The position numbers were made by a program, and so were the translations under genes. Shown here piece after piece: positions 7,417 to 17,385 of a DNA stretch of 52,409 bases. The notes beneath the pieces are model-generated. The model did no database searches. It had not been told where the DNA came from and saw only the letters and a list, made by a program, of their open reading frames with translations. The stretch is from Flavobacteriaceae bacterium (lineage in GTDB: Bacteria > Bacteroidota > Bacteroidia > Flavobacteriales > Flavobacteriaceae), in contig JANRDC010000030.1 in the NCBI GenBank assembly GCA_030726725.1, forward strand, positions 1-52,409. The letters run 5' to 3'. Each line of letters opens with the position of its first letter. The first letter of the stretch is position 1.

Positions 7417-10400
7417 CGATCCTGTGGACTGTCTGTGTGGTTGGGCCTGACAGGCGCAACAGATTTAATCCCACTGGCCAATCACCAGTCGCTAACTGAA
7501 TCACCCGATTACTTCCTATACCCAGCACGCCCAAGTGTTTGGTGCGGCCCGAGAGATCCGTGTGGTACACCTCCACACTCGTGTCGGTTCCGGGCACATA
7601 AATCCACAGTTGATCTTGGACTGGGTTGGGGTATATCAAGGTATTTTCACTCAAGAAAAATGAGGCCTCATAGACGCCCTGACAGCTTTGATCAGTGGTT
7701 ACCGTCCACTGGTTTTGACCCTTTTCCAGGTTGATTGTGGCGGTTTGTTCCTCGCTGATCCAGGAGCGTCCATTGTGGGTAATGCGGTAGCGATCTGAGC
7801 CGTACAACTTTAAGACTACTTGACCTTTCTGGGCAGAAATTTCTGCTTTTGCGGCCAATGCAGCTGGTTCCACGACCTGAACGCCAAAACACTGGGTGTA
7901 ACCATCAACCTCATCCACGGAAAAGCAAACCTGGTAATTCCCTGGAGGTTGGTTTTCTAAACGCAAGGAACCTTGATTGGCGTTGTTTAACACCCCGACT
8001 ATAGCCCCATTGACACGCACTTGATACCCATAACTGAGGTCTTGAACCCCAAATACTAAGGCGCCATCGGATTGATCTCGGCAACTGACCGCTACGGCCT
8101 GGACTTCCCAATTTTCACTGGGCAGTGAAAACACCGTGCATCCGTGAACGTCTACCATAGCTGAGGCAGGTGTATTGGGACACTGATCCACTGCATCCTT
8201 CACCCCGTCACCGTCGGCATCATCCAGGACCCGATCGCAATCGGTGCCCACCTGATAATCTATATACTGAGTGACGGCTAAACCTCCAGCAAAAGCGACT
8301 TTTACCGCATAGCGGATCGTCGAACCTGGTGTTTGACTAGAAAGTACGCGGGTGAATACACGATCACCGACTTGATCCATCTGAGCTTCCGAAAAGGGCT
8401 GTGCCTGCCACAAATAAGCGACAGGTCCAGACTTGTTGGTATCCAATAGGGTAAAAGTGACCACTACCTGGGTGCCTACTGTTTCAAATTTAACTCGATA
8501 TCCTTGAGAAAAAGATCCTTGTTGGGCGGTCTGAGCTGTGGTGGTACACGACTGAATGGGCGCAACTTCAACCGATACTTGCCTGGATGTTTTTTCCAGT
8601 CCATCGTCGTCTAGGGCTTGAGCGGTTAAGACGTGTATCCCTGCCGGTGCATTGCTCCAAGTATAGGTGTATGGCGCTTGGGTATCGCTGCCCAGCAACT
8701 GTTCTCCCGCAAAAAAAGAAACTCGATTGATCGATCCATCAAGGTCTTGGGCGGACGCCTCTAAAGCAATAGGCTCCCCTTGTCGGTAAGCACTTTGATC
8801 CATGGGTGCTGTCAACTGAACAACAGGGGACCACATGCCGGTTTCAGAAACCATCAAAAGCACTTGATCACTTGAAGTAAATGCCCCGGTGGTTGCCATT
8901 AAGGTGAGTTGATATACGCCGCCCACAAGACCGTTTACTGTCGGGTTTAATACTTCTTGGGATGACCAAGAAAGGACGGAAGGTCCGTAGTCTTGACGCC
9001 AGGTATAAGTGACTTGTGCGGCATCCGGGTTACTGGATTGAGTGCCATCAAGCTGAGCAGTTGATTGGGGCAACAAAATAGATTGATTGGCCCCAGCATG
9101 GGCCACTGCTGGCCTGGGTGTAAGCTCGGCGGTTTTGGTCCATACCATACGTCCTAGGTTGACCTCCCCTTGTTCTATGTGAATACGGATGATTTGCCGG
9201 CCGGCACCCAAAGAGATGTTGGGGATGTTTTTGGTGGCCCAGGTACTCCAATTGCTTGTACTGGTAGATCCAAAAGTAATGTTGCTGGCCAATATTCTAC
9301 CTGCCTGCTCCAACCTGATGGGTCCTCCCCCAGCAGCGTTGCCACTGGCGTAGGACAGGTCCAAAGCGTAGACCCCTGCCTCGGGCACATCAACGGTGTA
9401 TTCGATCCACTCACCTGCTGCCAACCAACCCAGTGAGGCGCCCTGTTGGGGGTCGACAAAGCCATCCATGGCTTCTTGGGTGCGCCAATCACCCTGTTGG
9501 TCGGAAGATAGATCAAAGTAGCTGATGTTTTGTCCTGAACCCGCTTCGAAACGATCGTATTGGCCTGAGGGGATGGTCCCAGGAATGGTGTGTGGTGCTG
9601 CACCATAAGGCAATTGCGCCCCCACCTGTACGGCTACAGAATTGGAGGTGGCAATGCGGTCGGACTCTTGGAGCACGGCATAAAAACTGTGGATGCCCAA
9701 ATCGAGGTCAGTTGCGGTCCACACCCATGGGGCCTCGGTTGTCGTGCCCATGGCAACACCTCGGTCATACCAAACCACTTCGGTTAATCCAGTGCCTTCA
9801 GGAACCAAAGTGAGCTGTACACTTCCCCCTGGGTAGGCTTGATCGAAATCGGAGCGCAACACCCCGCTTACCGAAGCATCGCGATTGGTCGTCGTTGTAC
9901 GGGGCCGAGCAGTCAATTGGTACCCATCGGAAAAGGTGACCACCCTAGGGTCTTGGGTGTAGTTGTGTGCGATATAAGTCCTTACACCTGATTTTTCAAA
10001 TACGACGGCCAAGGGATCATCGGCTGTGGTCTGTTCATCCAATGTGCCCATGGCGCGCACCGAATGCAACCAGTGGTAGGTATGGGCATCGGATACCCCA
10101 AATTTTAGGATACGATCTGGGTAACTATTGTACAATTGAACCGCTTTATCCGGATCGGTGAGGGATAAAAATTTCCAAAAAGTATCATGCCACAGGTTGG
10201 GATTGGTGCTGGAAGTGCTCAAAATCTCCGTATTGGCCTCTATTTCTAGCCACAGTTTTTCTGCGTACGCTTTGTTGTGTCCCAAGTATAGGGAACCGGC
10301 GTGCATGGGATATAATTCAATACCGTAGGAGGCGGTGATGTCCGAAGTCCAAAAGGTGCCGTTGTCATAAGAATTACCCCAAACCCGAGACACCAAACTG

Positions 10401-12166
10401 TAATTCTGGTTGTCCCTAAAATTGCGTTCATACATGTCCAGCCAGTACTCTTCAATGGCGGTTTGCTCCGTGGTGTACAGATAAATCCCCAAATCCCTGA
10501 TGGCTGTATCCCCAGTAACACTGCCCCAATGGATCAGGGAGGCGTTGAACTGCATACTCTCAGAGGTGGATTCTTGGTCATTACCTTGGGGAAAACTCGC
10601 AGTACCGTTGGCCCAAGCGTGTCCGGCGTATGGGCTGAAGTTGCGCAAAAAGGGAAACTTAGGGTCCGCTCGGTCCGGAGAGGCGGCGTCCCGAACCAAC
10701 AGATTGATCATGCCGCCCCATTGATCTGCCCAACCGGGTTCAAATTGTTCCATAAAGGCGGCTGCGTGAATAAAATACCCCCAGTGAAAGTGGTGATCGT
10801 TGAGGTTGGTGTCCTGGCCATGTCCGGCTGGATAACCCAGCATGGCTGTCCAAGGTGCGTGGTAATAAAACAAAAAGGCTACTTCTGAGGGGGTGTAAGT
10901 CAACCAATTTTCCAAACGCGTTTTTACGGTTTGGACAATGCGATCCCGCGCTGCTGTATTTCCTGTTTTGTGGGCGACACGCGCGGTTTGAATCATGCGG
11001 TTAAGCACTTGGCCTTCGTTGTATGAATCAGTCCACGTGGCCAATCCCTCGTATTGTATCTGGTTGATCTTTTCATCCATAGCCCCAGGGCTATATCCAG
11101 CGCTGTAGGGCGCCATATGGGGCAAATCAGGAAGTATTCCCCTAAAGAGGTTAACTGTGGAAAAGGTATTTCCCTCGCGGAGCTTGAGCGCTCCTCTGGG
11201 CGTGGTGTATTGGCCCAATACAGCAATCGGCGTGTCCTCGGCAAGCCTAGACCATTGGTGGGGCAACAAACCTGACAACAACTGGTCATTGGCCCCCTCC
11301 AACACCTCCACGTCTACGGTGAAATCTGAACGCAGGGTGGCGCTTGGTTGATCATAAGCCCAAGCCACTTGTGTTTGTGTGGGGACCACAAAAGCATACT
11401 TCTTCCAAAGTTCGGCCCACTGTTCTGGAGTTTGTGTCGTGGGTTGTCCCTGTGCATCTTGTTGGGGCAACATCGCCAATGAGGCGTAGTCTTTACCGTC
11501 CAGGGTTGAACTATACGTGGTTCCACTTTGACTCCAGCTGCTTCCCGTAGGTGCATACACCACAAAATCAGCCCCATAACTGGCATCTTTGACCAGTAGT
11601 TGATGGCCTGTGACTACAGCAGTACCTTGTCTCACCTTGACTTGGAGTGGGCCGGGGCCAGTTTTTTTCAAGTAGATAAACGGCATACCCACCCCGGCCC
11701 GCACCCTCAGGGATTGGTCGGTATCTTGCCAGTGCATGTCCACAGTCCAGTCCGAATAATCGGAAATGGTGGTTTTGGTGGCGGTTAAACCTTCAATGCC
11801 CAGTTCAATCGGTGCAGAATCACCAATGACCCCCCAGGGAATAAAAGTGACCACCAATCCGGTATTGACTGTTTTAAAGGTCATCGGATAGTTAAATAAA
11901 TTATCCGCATGGTTTTCGAGCAGCAGTTTAGACCACCAATCGTTAGTAGGTGCGGGGCGGCCTGCGGCCGCCCCGCTTAATTGAGGTGCTCCGGGTAAAA
12001 ACCCGTTCCGTCCAGCAGCATCAGCCCCTGGATAAGCGGCAGCATAACTCCCCCCATCCACGGATACCTGAGCTGAAACATCAGAGGTCCCATAAATAAT
12101 AATACCAACAAATAAAATCGTGACTAAACGAAAAATACGCTGCATAAAATCAATAACTAAACTCAT
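7403..12166 (-). CDS. Secreted multidomain GH81 endo-beta-1,3-glucanase with T9SS tail
   Basis: A 1587-residue enzyme expected to cut beta-1,3-glucans such as laminarin. Layout: signal peptide to about 33; GH81 catalytic region about 45-720 with TNDWWSKLL (74-82), NDHHFHWGYF (456-465) and the acidic NDQESTSES (529-537); an Ig-like module about 765-850; a CBM6 about 866-1010; a PKD-like module 1018-1108; an Ig-like module 1112-1202; an unrecognised cysteine-bounded module 1207-1310; a thrombospondin-type-3 calcium segment DADGDGVKDAVDQCP; a SprB-like module 1350-1430; and a type IX secretion sorting domain 1508-1587 starting YPNPVQD. An alternative ATG at 12145 gives a neater signal peptide. 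An attenuator-like hairpin abuts the 12166 start. It follows the surface-lipoprotein gene in the same direction. Confidence 0.93.
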   Translation of the reverse strand: MSLVIDFMQRIFRLVTILFVGIIIYGTSDVSAQVSVDGGSYAAAYPGADAAGRNGFLPGAPQLSGAAAGRPAPTNDWWSKLLLENHADNLFNYPMTFKTVNTGLVVTFIPWGVIGDSAPIELGIEGLTATKTTISDYSDWTVDMHWQDTDQSLRVRAGVGMPFIYLKKTGPGPLQVKVRQGTAVVTGHQLLVKDASYGADFVVYAPTGSSWSQSGTTYSSTLDGKDYASLAMLPQQDAQGQPTTQTPEQWAELWKKYAFVVPTQTQVAWAYDQPSATLRSDFTVDVEVLEGANDQLLSGLLPHQWSRLAEDTPIAVLGQYTTPRGALKLREGNTFSTVNLFRGILPDLPHMAPYSAGYSPGAMDEKINQIQYEGLATWTDSYNEGQVLNRMIQTARVAHKTGNTAARDRIVQTVKTRLENWLTYTPSEVAFLFYYHAPWTAMLGYPAGHGQDTNLNDHHFHWGYFIHAAAFMEQFEPGWADQWGGMINLLVRDAASPDRADPKFPFLRNFSPYAGHAWANGTASFPQGNDQESTSESMQFNASLIHWGSVTGDTAIRDLGIYLYTTEQTAIEEYWLDMYERNFRDNQNYSLVSRVWGNSYDNGTFWTSDITASYGIELYPMHAGSLYLGHNKAYAEKLWLEIEANTEILSTSSTNPNLWHDTFWKFLSLTDPDKAVQLYNSYPDRILKFGVSDAHTYHWLHSVRAMGTLDEQTTADDPLAVVFEKSGVRTYIAHNYTQDPRVVTFSDGYQLTARPRTTTTNRDASVSGVLRSDFDQAYPGGSVQLTLVPEGTGLTEVVWYDRGVAMGTTTEAPWVWTATDLDLGIHSFYAVLQESDRIATSNSVAVQVGAQLPYGAAPHTIPGTIPSGQYDRFEAGSGQNISYFDLSSDQQGDWRTQEAMDGFVDPQQGASLGWLAAGEWIEYTVDVPEAGVYALDLSYASGNAAGGGPIRLEQAGRILASNITFGSTSTSNWSTWATKNIPNISLGAGRQIIRIHIEQGEVNLGRMVWTKTAELTPRPAVAHAGANQSILLPQSTAQLDGTQSSNPDAAQVTYTWRQDYGPSVLSWSSQEVLNPTVNGLVGGVYQLTLMATTGAFTSSDQVLLMVSETGMWSPVVQLTAPMDQSAYRQGEPIALEASAQDLDGSINRVSFFAGEQLLGSDTQAPYTYTWSNAPAGIHVLTAQALDDDGLEKTSRQVSVEVAPIQSCTTTAQTAQQGSFSQGYRVKFETVGTQVVVTFTLLDTNKSGPVAYLWQAQPFSEAQMDQVGDRVFTRVLSSQTPGSTIRYAVKVAFAGGLAVTQYIDYQVGTDCDRVLDDADGDGVKDAVDQCPNTPASAMVDVHGCTVFSLPSENWEVQAVAVSCRDQSDGALVFGVQDLSYGYQVRVNGAIVGVLNNANQGSLRLENQPPGNYQVCFSVDEVDGYTQCFGVQVVEPAALAAKAEISAQKGQVVLKLYGSDRYRITHNGRSWISEEQTATINLEKGQNQWTVTTDQSCQGVYEASFFLSENTLIYPNPVQDQLWIYVPGTDTSVEVYHTDLSGRTKHLGVLGIGSNRVIQLATGDWPVGLNLLRLSGPTTQTVHRIVKTP
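11952..11976 (-). repeat. Perfect GC-rich palindrome inside the GH81 gene
   Basis: GCGGGGCGGCC, three bases, then its exact complement GGCCGCCCCGC. The 11-bp stem is almost pure G and C within a gene of roughly even composition. It encodes the Gly-Ala-Ala-Ala-Gly-Arg stretch between the mature N-terminus and the first conserved GH81 motif. No such hairpin is needed to encode this linker. Confidence 0.75.
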
Positions 12167-12208
12167 AAAAAAGAAAACCCGGCACCAGGCAAAAGCCCGG
12201 CTCCGGGT
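12167..12208 (-). terminator. Intercistronic hairpin with U-tract (terminator or attenuator)
   Basis: Read on the minus strand, a 14-base arm (12208-12195) and its partner (12190-12177) form a GC-rich stem with two mismatches and a TTTT loop. It is followed at once by TTTCTTTTTT (12176-12167). This is a classic intrinsic terminator, yet it lies between two genes that run the same way, and its T-tract ends on the first base before the ATG of the glucanase. Read-through would be required for the glucanase unless it has a promoter inside the hairpin. Confidence 0.75.
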
Positions 12209-12243
12209 AATCTCAATAGTGTAACAAACTTAAAACTAAAAAA

Positions 12244-13512
12244 CTACTCTTTGGTCAACTTATAGTTCCAATATCCTGTGCCAATATTTACGTGCACAGT
12301 TAGGTTACTAGCGTCAACTACAGTGACTTCATAAGTGATTGAGGAAGGTACGGCAGTTCCTGCTGCCAATTCGCCTCCGTTATAGGCCTTGGCCAAACCG
12401 ATATAAGCTCCGGCGCCGTTGATCACCAAAGTGCCCGCGGTAGCGTCATAGGTATAGGTAGCTGTGGCTCCGTTGTGCGGGGCTACTGGAGTACCACAGG
12501 CATCTCCGCCACCTTGCCAACCTTCAACCCAGGTTTGATCACCCATCACATTGCTAAAGCTTCCATCGGTACCAAATACATACTGATCGTCGTAGTAGCA
12601 AGCTCTTGTGGTCACGCCTGCTGCGTCAATAGACCACCATTCGCCCGAACCTTTTGCAGGACCTACAGCTAGAGATCCAGCCTCTGGAGTGATCTTCCAA
12701 GTACCGGCCAATGGGTTGGCAACTACTGCTGCTTTCTTAAAGTAAATATTGTCAAAATACACAGTACCGTTTCCAACCACTTTAAACTGAATCAAATCAG
12801 ACAACACGACTGGGGAAAAACTGCTCAATGGAATATCAATGCTGTTCCACTGACCTTTGCTGGTTACTGGAAGTGCTTTAGCTACCTCTACTGGACCACT
12901 GCTGATCAAGAAAAAGTCAAGCGCTGTAGCGTCTGAAGTGAAATAATCAACGTGAAGCACTGAATATGTTGAAACGTCCAAGGCAGCAGCAAATTCAGTT
13001 CCTTGATAGTTCAAGGAAGCATACTTCATCACATCATTTCCGTCGTAATCTTCAGTGGTGACCACTGTAGATTGACCCCAGTTAGGATTGAATTGAGTAC
13101 CGGCTACATTGGTATAACTATCGCTAAAAATGGACATTACCATATCTGCGGCAGCAGTTGGTGCTGTCGGTGCCGCATAAGGCACACCTTTTAAAGCAGC
13201 AATCTCAATGGCCAATGCTGTGATTTGATCAGATAGTGCAGCAATAGTCGCACCCATAGTGGTAGTATCCGTAGTCAATGTAGCGTTAGAAGTCTGTAGT
13301 GCGGAAACAGTAGCTGTTAGGGCATCTACCTCAGCCTCTAAAGCGCTGTTGGACGAATTTAGGGTGGACAACTGTGCGGTTAATCCAGCCAAATCTGTCT
13401 TGAGTTGGTTAAGCTGTTCTGTTAGGGAGGCAATTTCAGCATCCTGATCATCGTCCTTGGTGCACGCCATCATGGTGGCTGCCAAAGTCAAAAATAAAAG
13501 CATTCTTTTCAT
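12244..13512 (-). CDS. Surface-exposed lipoprotein, probable glucan-binding protein
   Basis: A 422-residue lipoprotein. The signal peptide ends TMMAC (Cys17) and is followed by TKDDDQD, an acidic stretch of the type that sends Bacteroidota lipoproteins to the cell surface. Residues about 20-108 form a long coiled-coil stalk rich in Leu, Ala, Ser and Thr. Then comes a beta-sandwich-like domain (about 118-265, ending VYFDNIYFKK), as in carbohydrate-binding modules. A C-terminal domain (about 268-422) begins LAGTWKI and contains GEWWSIDAAG and ACYYDDQYVFG. The companion GH81 gene suggests it holds beta-1,3-glucan at the surface. The frame extends to a TTG at 13542, but the ATG at 13512 fits the signal peptide. 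Confidence 0.78.
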   Translation of the reverse strand: MKRMLLFLTLAATMMACTKDDDQDAEIASLTEQLNQLKTDLAGLTAQLSTLNSSNSALEAEVDALTATVSALQTSNATLTTDTTTMGATIAALSDQITALAIEIAALKGVPYAAPTAPTAAADMVMSIFSDSYTNVAGTQFNPNWGQSTVVTTEDYDGNDVMKYASLNYQGTEFAAALDVSTYSVLHVDYFTSDATALDFFLISSGPVEVAKALPVTSKGQWNSIDIPLSSFSPVVLSDLIQFKVVGNGTVYFDNIYFKKAAVVANPLAGTWKITPEAGSLAVGPAKGSGEWWSIDAAGVTTRACYYDDQYVFGTDGSFSNVMGDQTWVEGWQGGGDACGTPVAPHNGATATYTYDATAGTLVINGAGAYIGLAKAYNGGELAAGTAVPSSITYEVTVVDASNLTVHVNIGTGYWNYKLTKE

Positions 13513-13573
13513 AGGGTTGAATTTTGGTTTAGTTGATTTCAAACGTTTTCGTTGATTTCTCTAAGTTATTAAG

Positions 13574-13745
13574 TTGTAGTGGTTATCTACCCATGAAAAA
13601 ACACTACAAAAACACTACATCAATTACTTGACCCTTGTAAACCATTGAATTACGTAGATACTACACGCAAAACCCTAAAGAAAACACATCAAAAAAATCA
13701 TTGTGTAGGGGTTATGTAGAGGTGCATCACACTATTTGTAGTGTA
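13574..13745. promoter_or_regulatory. Array of 16-bp repeats upstream of the glucan locus
   Basis: Part of the 307-base gap between katG and the lipoprotein gene. Three copies of a 16-mer can be aligned: TGTAGTGGTTATCTAC at 13575-13590, TGTAGTGTTTTTGTAG on the minus strand at 13619-13604, and TGTAGGGGTTATGTAG at 13704-13719. In each the second half-site begins 11 bases after the first, one DNA turn. A shortened copy (TGTAGTATCTAC, minus strand 13665-13654) and an inverted pair ACACTA-tttg-TAGTGT (13729-13744) also occur. This looks like an operator array for a dimeric activator or response regulator acting on the minus-strand lipoprotein-GH81 genes. Confidence 0.65.
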
Positions 13746-13759
13746 AAAACGACAGGTCC

Positions 13760-13796
13760 TAAAACAACTATGGCCGGTGCTGTGCACCGGCCATAG
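13760..13796 (-). terminator. katG intrinsic terminator
   Basis: A perfect 13-bp stem: CTATGGCCGGTGC (13768-13780), loop of three, then GCACCGGCCATAG (13784-13796). On the minus strand it is followed by TTGTTTTA. It lies 23 bases past the katG stop, so katG should end here and the glucan genes downstream need their own promoter. Confidence 0.85.
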
Positions 13797-13819
13797 CCTA
13801 AAATAAGTCCTCAATAGAA

Positions 13820-16087
<2,268 letters not shown>

Positions 16088-16098
16088 CTATCAATTAT

Positions 16099-16133
16099 TT
16101 TTATCTATTGTTTTTATCAAACGATAGATAAAA
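16099..16133 (-). terminator. AT-rich inverted repeat after the Bcr/CflA gene
   Basis: TTTTATCTATTG (16099-16110) pairs with CGATAGATAAAA (16122-16133) with one weak position. It starts just past the efflux-gene stop at 16138. It could be a weak terminator or a second operator for katG. No T-tract follows on the minus strand. Confidence 0.35.
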
Positions 16134-16137
16134 GCAA

Positions 16138-17385
16138 TCATAATGTGTTGATCATATCCGCCTCTTCTTCAGCCAAAAGCGCTTTGGATGCGCGACGCAC
16201 CAAACGCAATCTGCCAAAAGCCAACACCGTTGAGGCCCCAAGTGTACAAAATGCCATCACCCCAGTCATCGGAAGAGCCGTGCCATCGTGAAATAAAGAG
16301 ACCAAAGCTGATAGCAAGGCGCCTACACTCATTTGAAAAAACCCCATCAAGGCAGAAGCATTTCCGGCATTCTTAGAGAAGGGAGCCATGGATAATGCCG
16401 ATGCATTGGGAAAAATGAGTCCTTGACAACTCAAGAAAAGAAAAAGCAATCCAACCATACTCCACAGTTGAATCAAACCTGTTGCCGTAAGCAATACCAA
16501 TGTAAGTCCAACCAGGCTTTGAATACTTAAGGCGATACGGATAATCTGATCAGACCCCCACTTGGAGAGCAAAAACCCATTGATTTGTGCTGTTCCGATT
16601 AATCCGGCCGCAATCAACGCAAAGATGAGCCCATAAGTTGTTTCATCAGTCATGAAATAGTCCATAAACACAAATGGAGAACCACTGATATAAGCGTATA
16701 ATCCTGAATAGGCGATCGAACTGGTTGCCGTATACAAGGCAAACTGGGGCTCTGCAAGGACACTTTTAAAACTCTTGAGTATCGATTTGGGTTTAAGGGA
16801 ATAGCTTGGATTGGGTGCTGCCCCTTCAGGCAATAAAAAATAGATGCCCAGCACTATGGCTGCAATCACAGCTACCAAGACCCCAAACAAAGCACGCCAA
16901 CCCAGATGGATAGTGATCAAGCTGCCTAAAGTTGGGGCAATCAGTGGAGATACTGCAATGACCAACATCAATGAAGAGAAAACTTTAGCGATCTGGTGCA
17001 CAGGAAATAAATCCCGAACCAGCGTCCGCGAGGCGACCATGCCCACACATCCACCTAACGCCTGTAAACCGCGAAAGAAAATAAGCGCTTCTACACTTTC
17101 TGATAAGGCGCAGCCCACTGAGGCCAATGCGTATAGCGCTAAACCTCCGTAAAGCGGTTTCTTTCGACCAAAACGCTCTAGCAGCGGCCCATATACCAAT
17201 TGCCCTAGAGAAATGCCCACAAAAAAAGCAGAAAGGGAAAGCATTACTGAAGACACATCGGTCTTTAAATCCGAGGCAATCGCAGAGAAAGCAGGCAGAT
17301 AAAGGTCAATGGAAATAGGCCCAATAGAAGAAAGCAGCCCTAATATAAAAATCAGGACTGCTTTAGGTGCTTTTTTTTCAGACAT
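16138..17385 (-). CDS. Bcr/CflA family multidrug efflux MFS transporter
   Basis: A 415-residue inner-membrane drug/proton antiporter with 12 hydrophobic segments. Segment 1 carries SIDLYLPAF, a hallmark of the Bcr/CflA (DHA1) group. The loop between segments 2 and 3 has GPLLERFGRKKPLY, the MFS motif A. LGGCVGMVASRTLVRDLF matches the conserved end of segment 4 in this group. Typical substrates are bicyclomycin, chloramphenicol or sulfonamides, but none can be assigned here. Its start directly abuts the stop of the upstream metalloprotease gene (17386), so they are likely cotranscribed. Confidence 0.9.
   Translation of the reverse strand: MSEKKAPKAVLIFILGLLSSIGPISIDLYLPAFSAIASDLKTDVSSVMLSLSAFFVGISLGQLVYGPLLERFGRKKPLYGGLALYALASVGCALSESVEALIFFRGLQALGGCVGMVASRTLVRDLFPVHQIAKVFSSLMLVIAVSPLIAPTLGSLITIHLGWRALFGVLVAVIAAIVLGIYFLLPEGAAPNPSYSLKPKSILKSFKSVLAEPQFALYTATSSIAYSGLYAYISGSPFVFMDYFMTDETTYGLIFALIAAGLIGTAQINGFLLSKWGSDQIIRIALSIQSLVGLTLVLLTATGLIQLWSMVGLLFLFLSCQGLIFPNASALSMAPFSKNAGNASALMGFFQMSVGALLSALVSLFHDGTALPMTGVMAFCTLGASTVLAFGRLRLVRRASKALLAEEEADMINTL

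Noticed and set aside
9175-9606. 143-residue open frame within the GH81 region
   Set aside because: It lies on the same strand as the glucanase in another frame, has low-complexity Pro/Ser-rich translation and no independent features. It is a by-product of the large gene.
13601-13619. Tandem ACACTACA units resembling the start of a CRISPR-like or satellite repeat
   Set aside because: Only two adjacent units exist, both orientations occur nearby, and the 11-base period fits an operator. No spacers of equal length are present.
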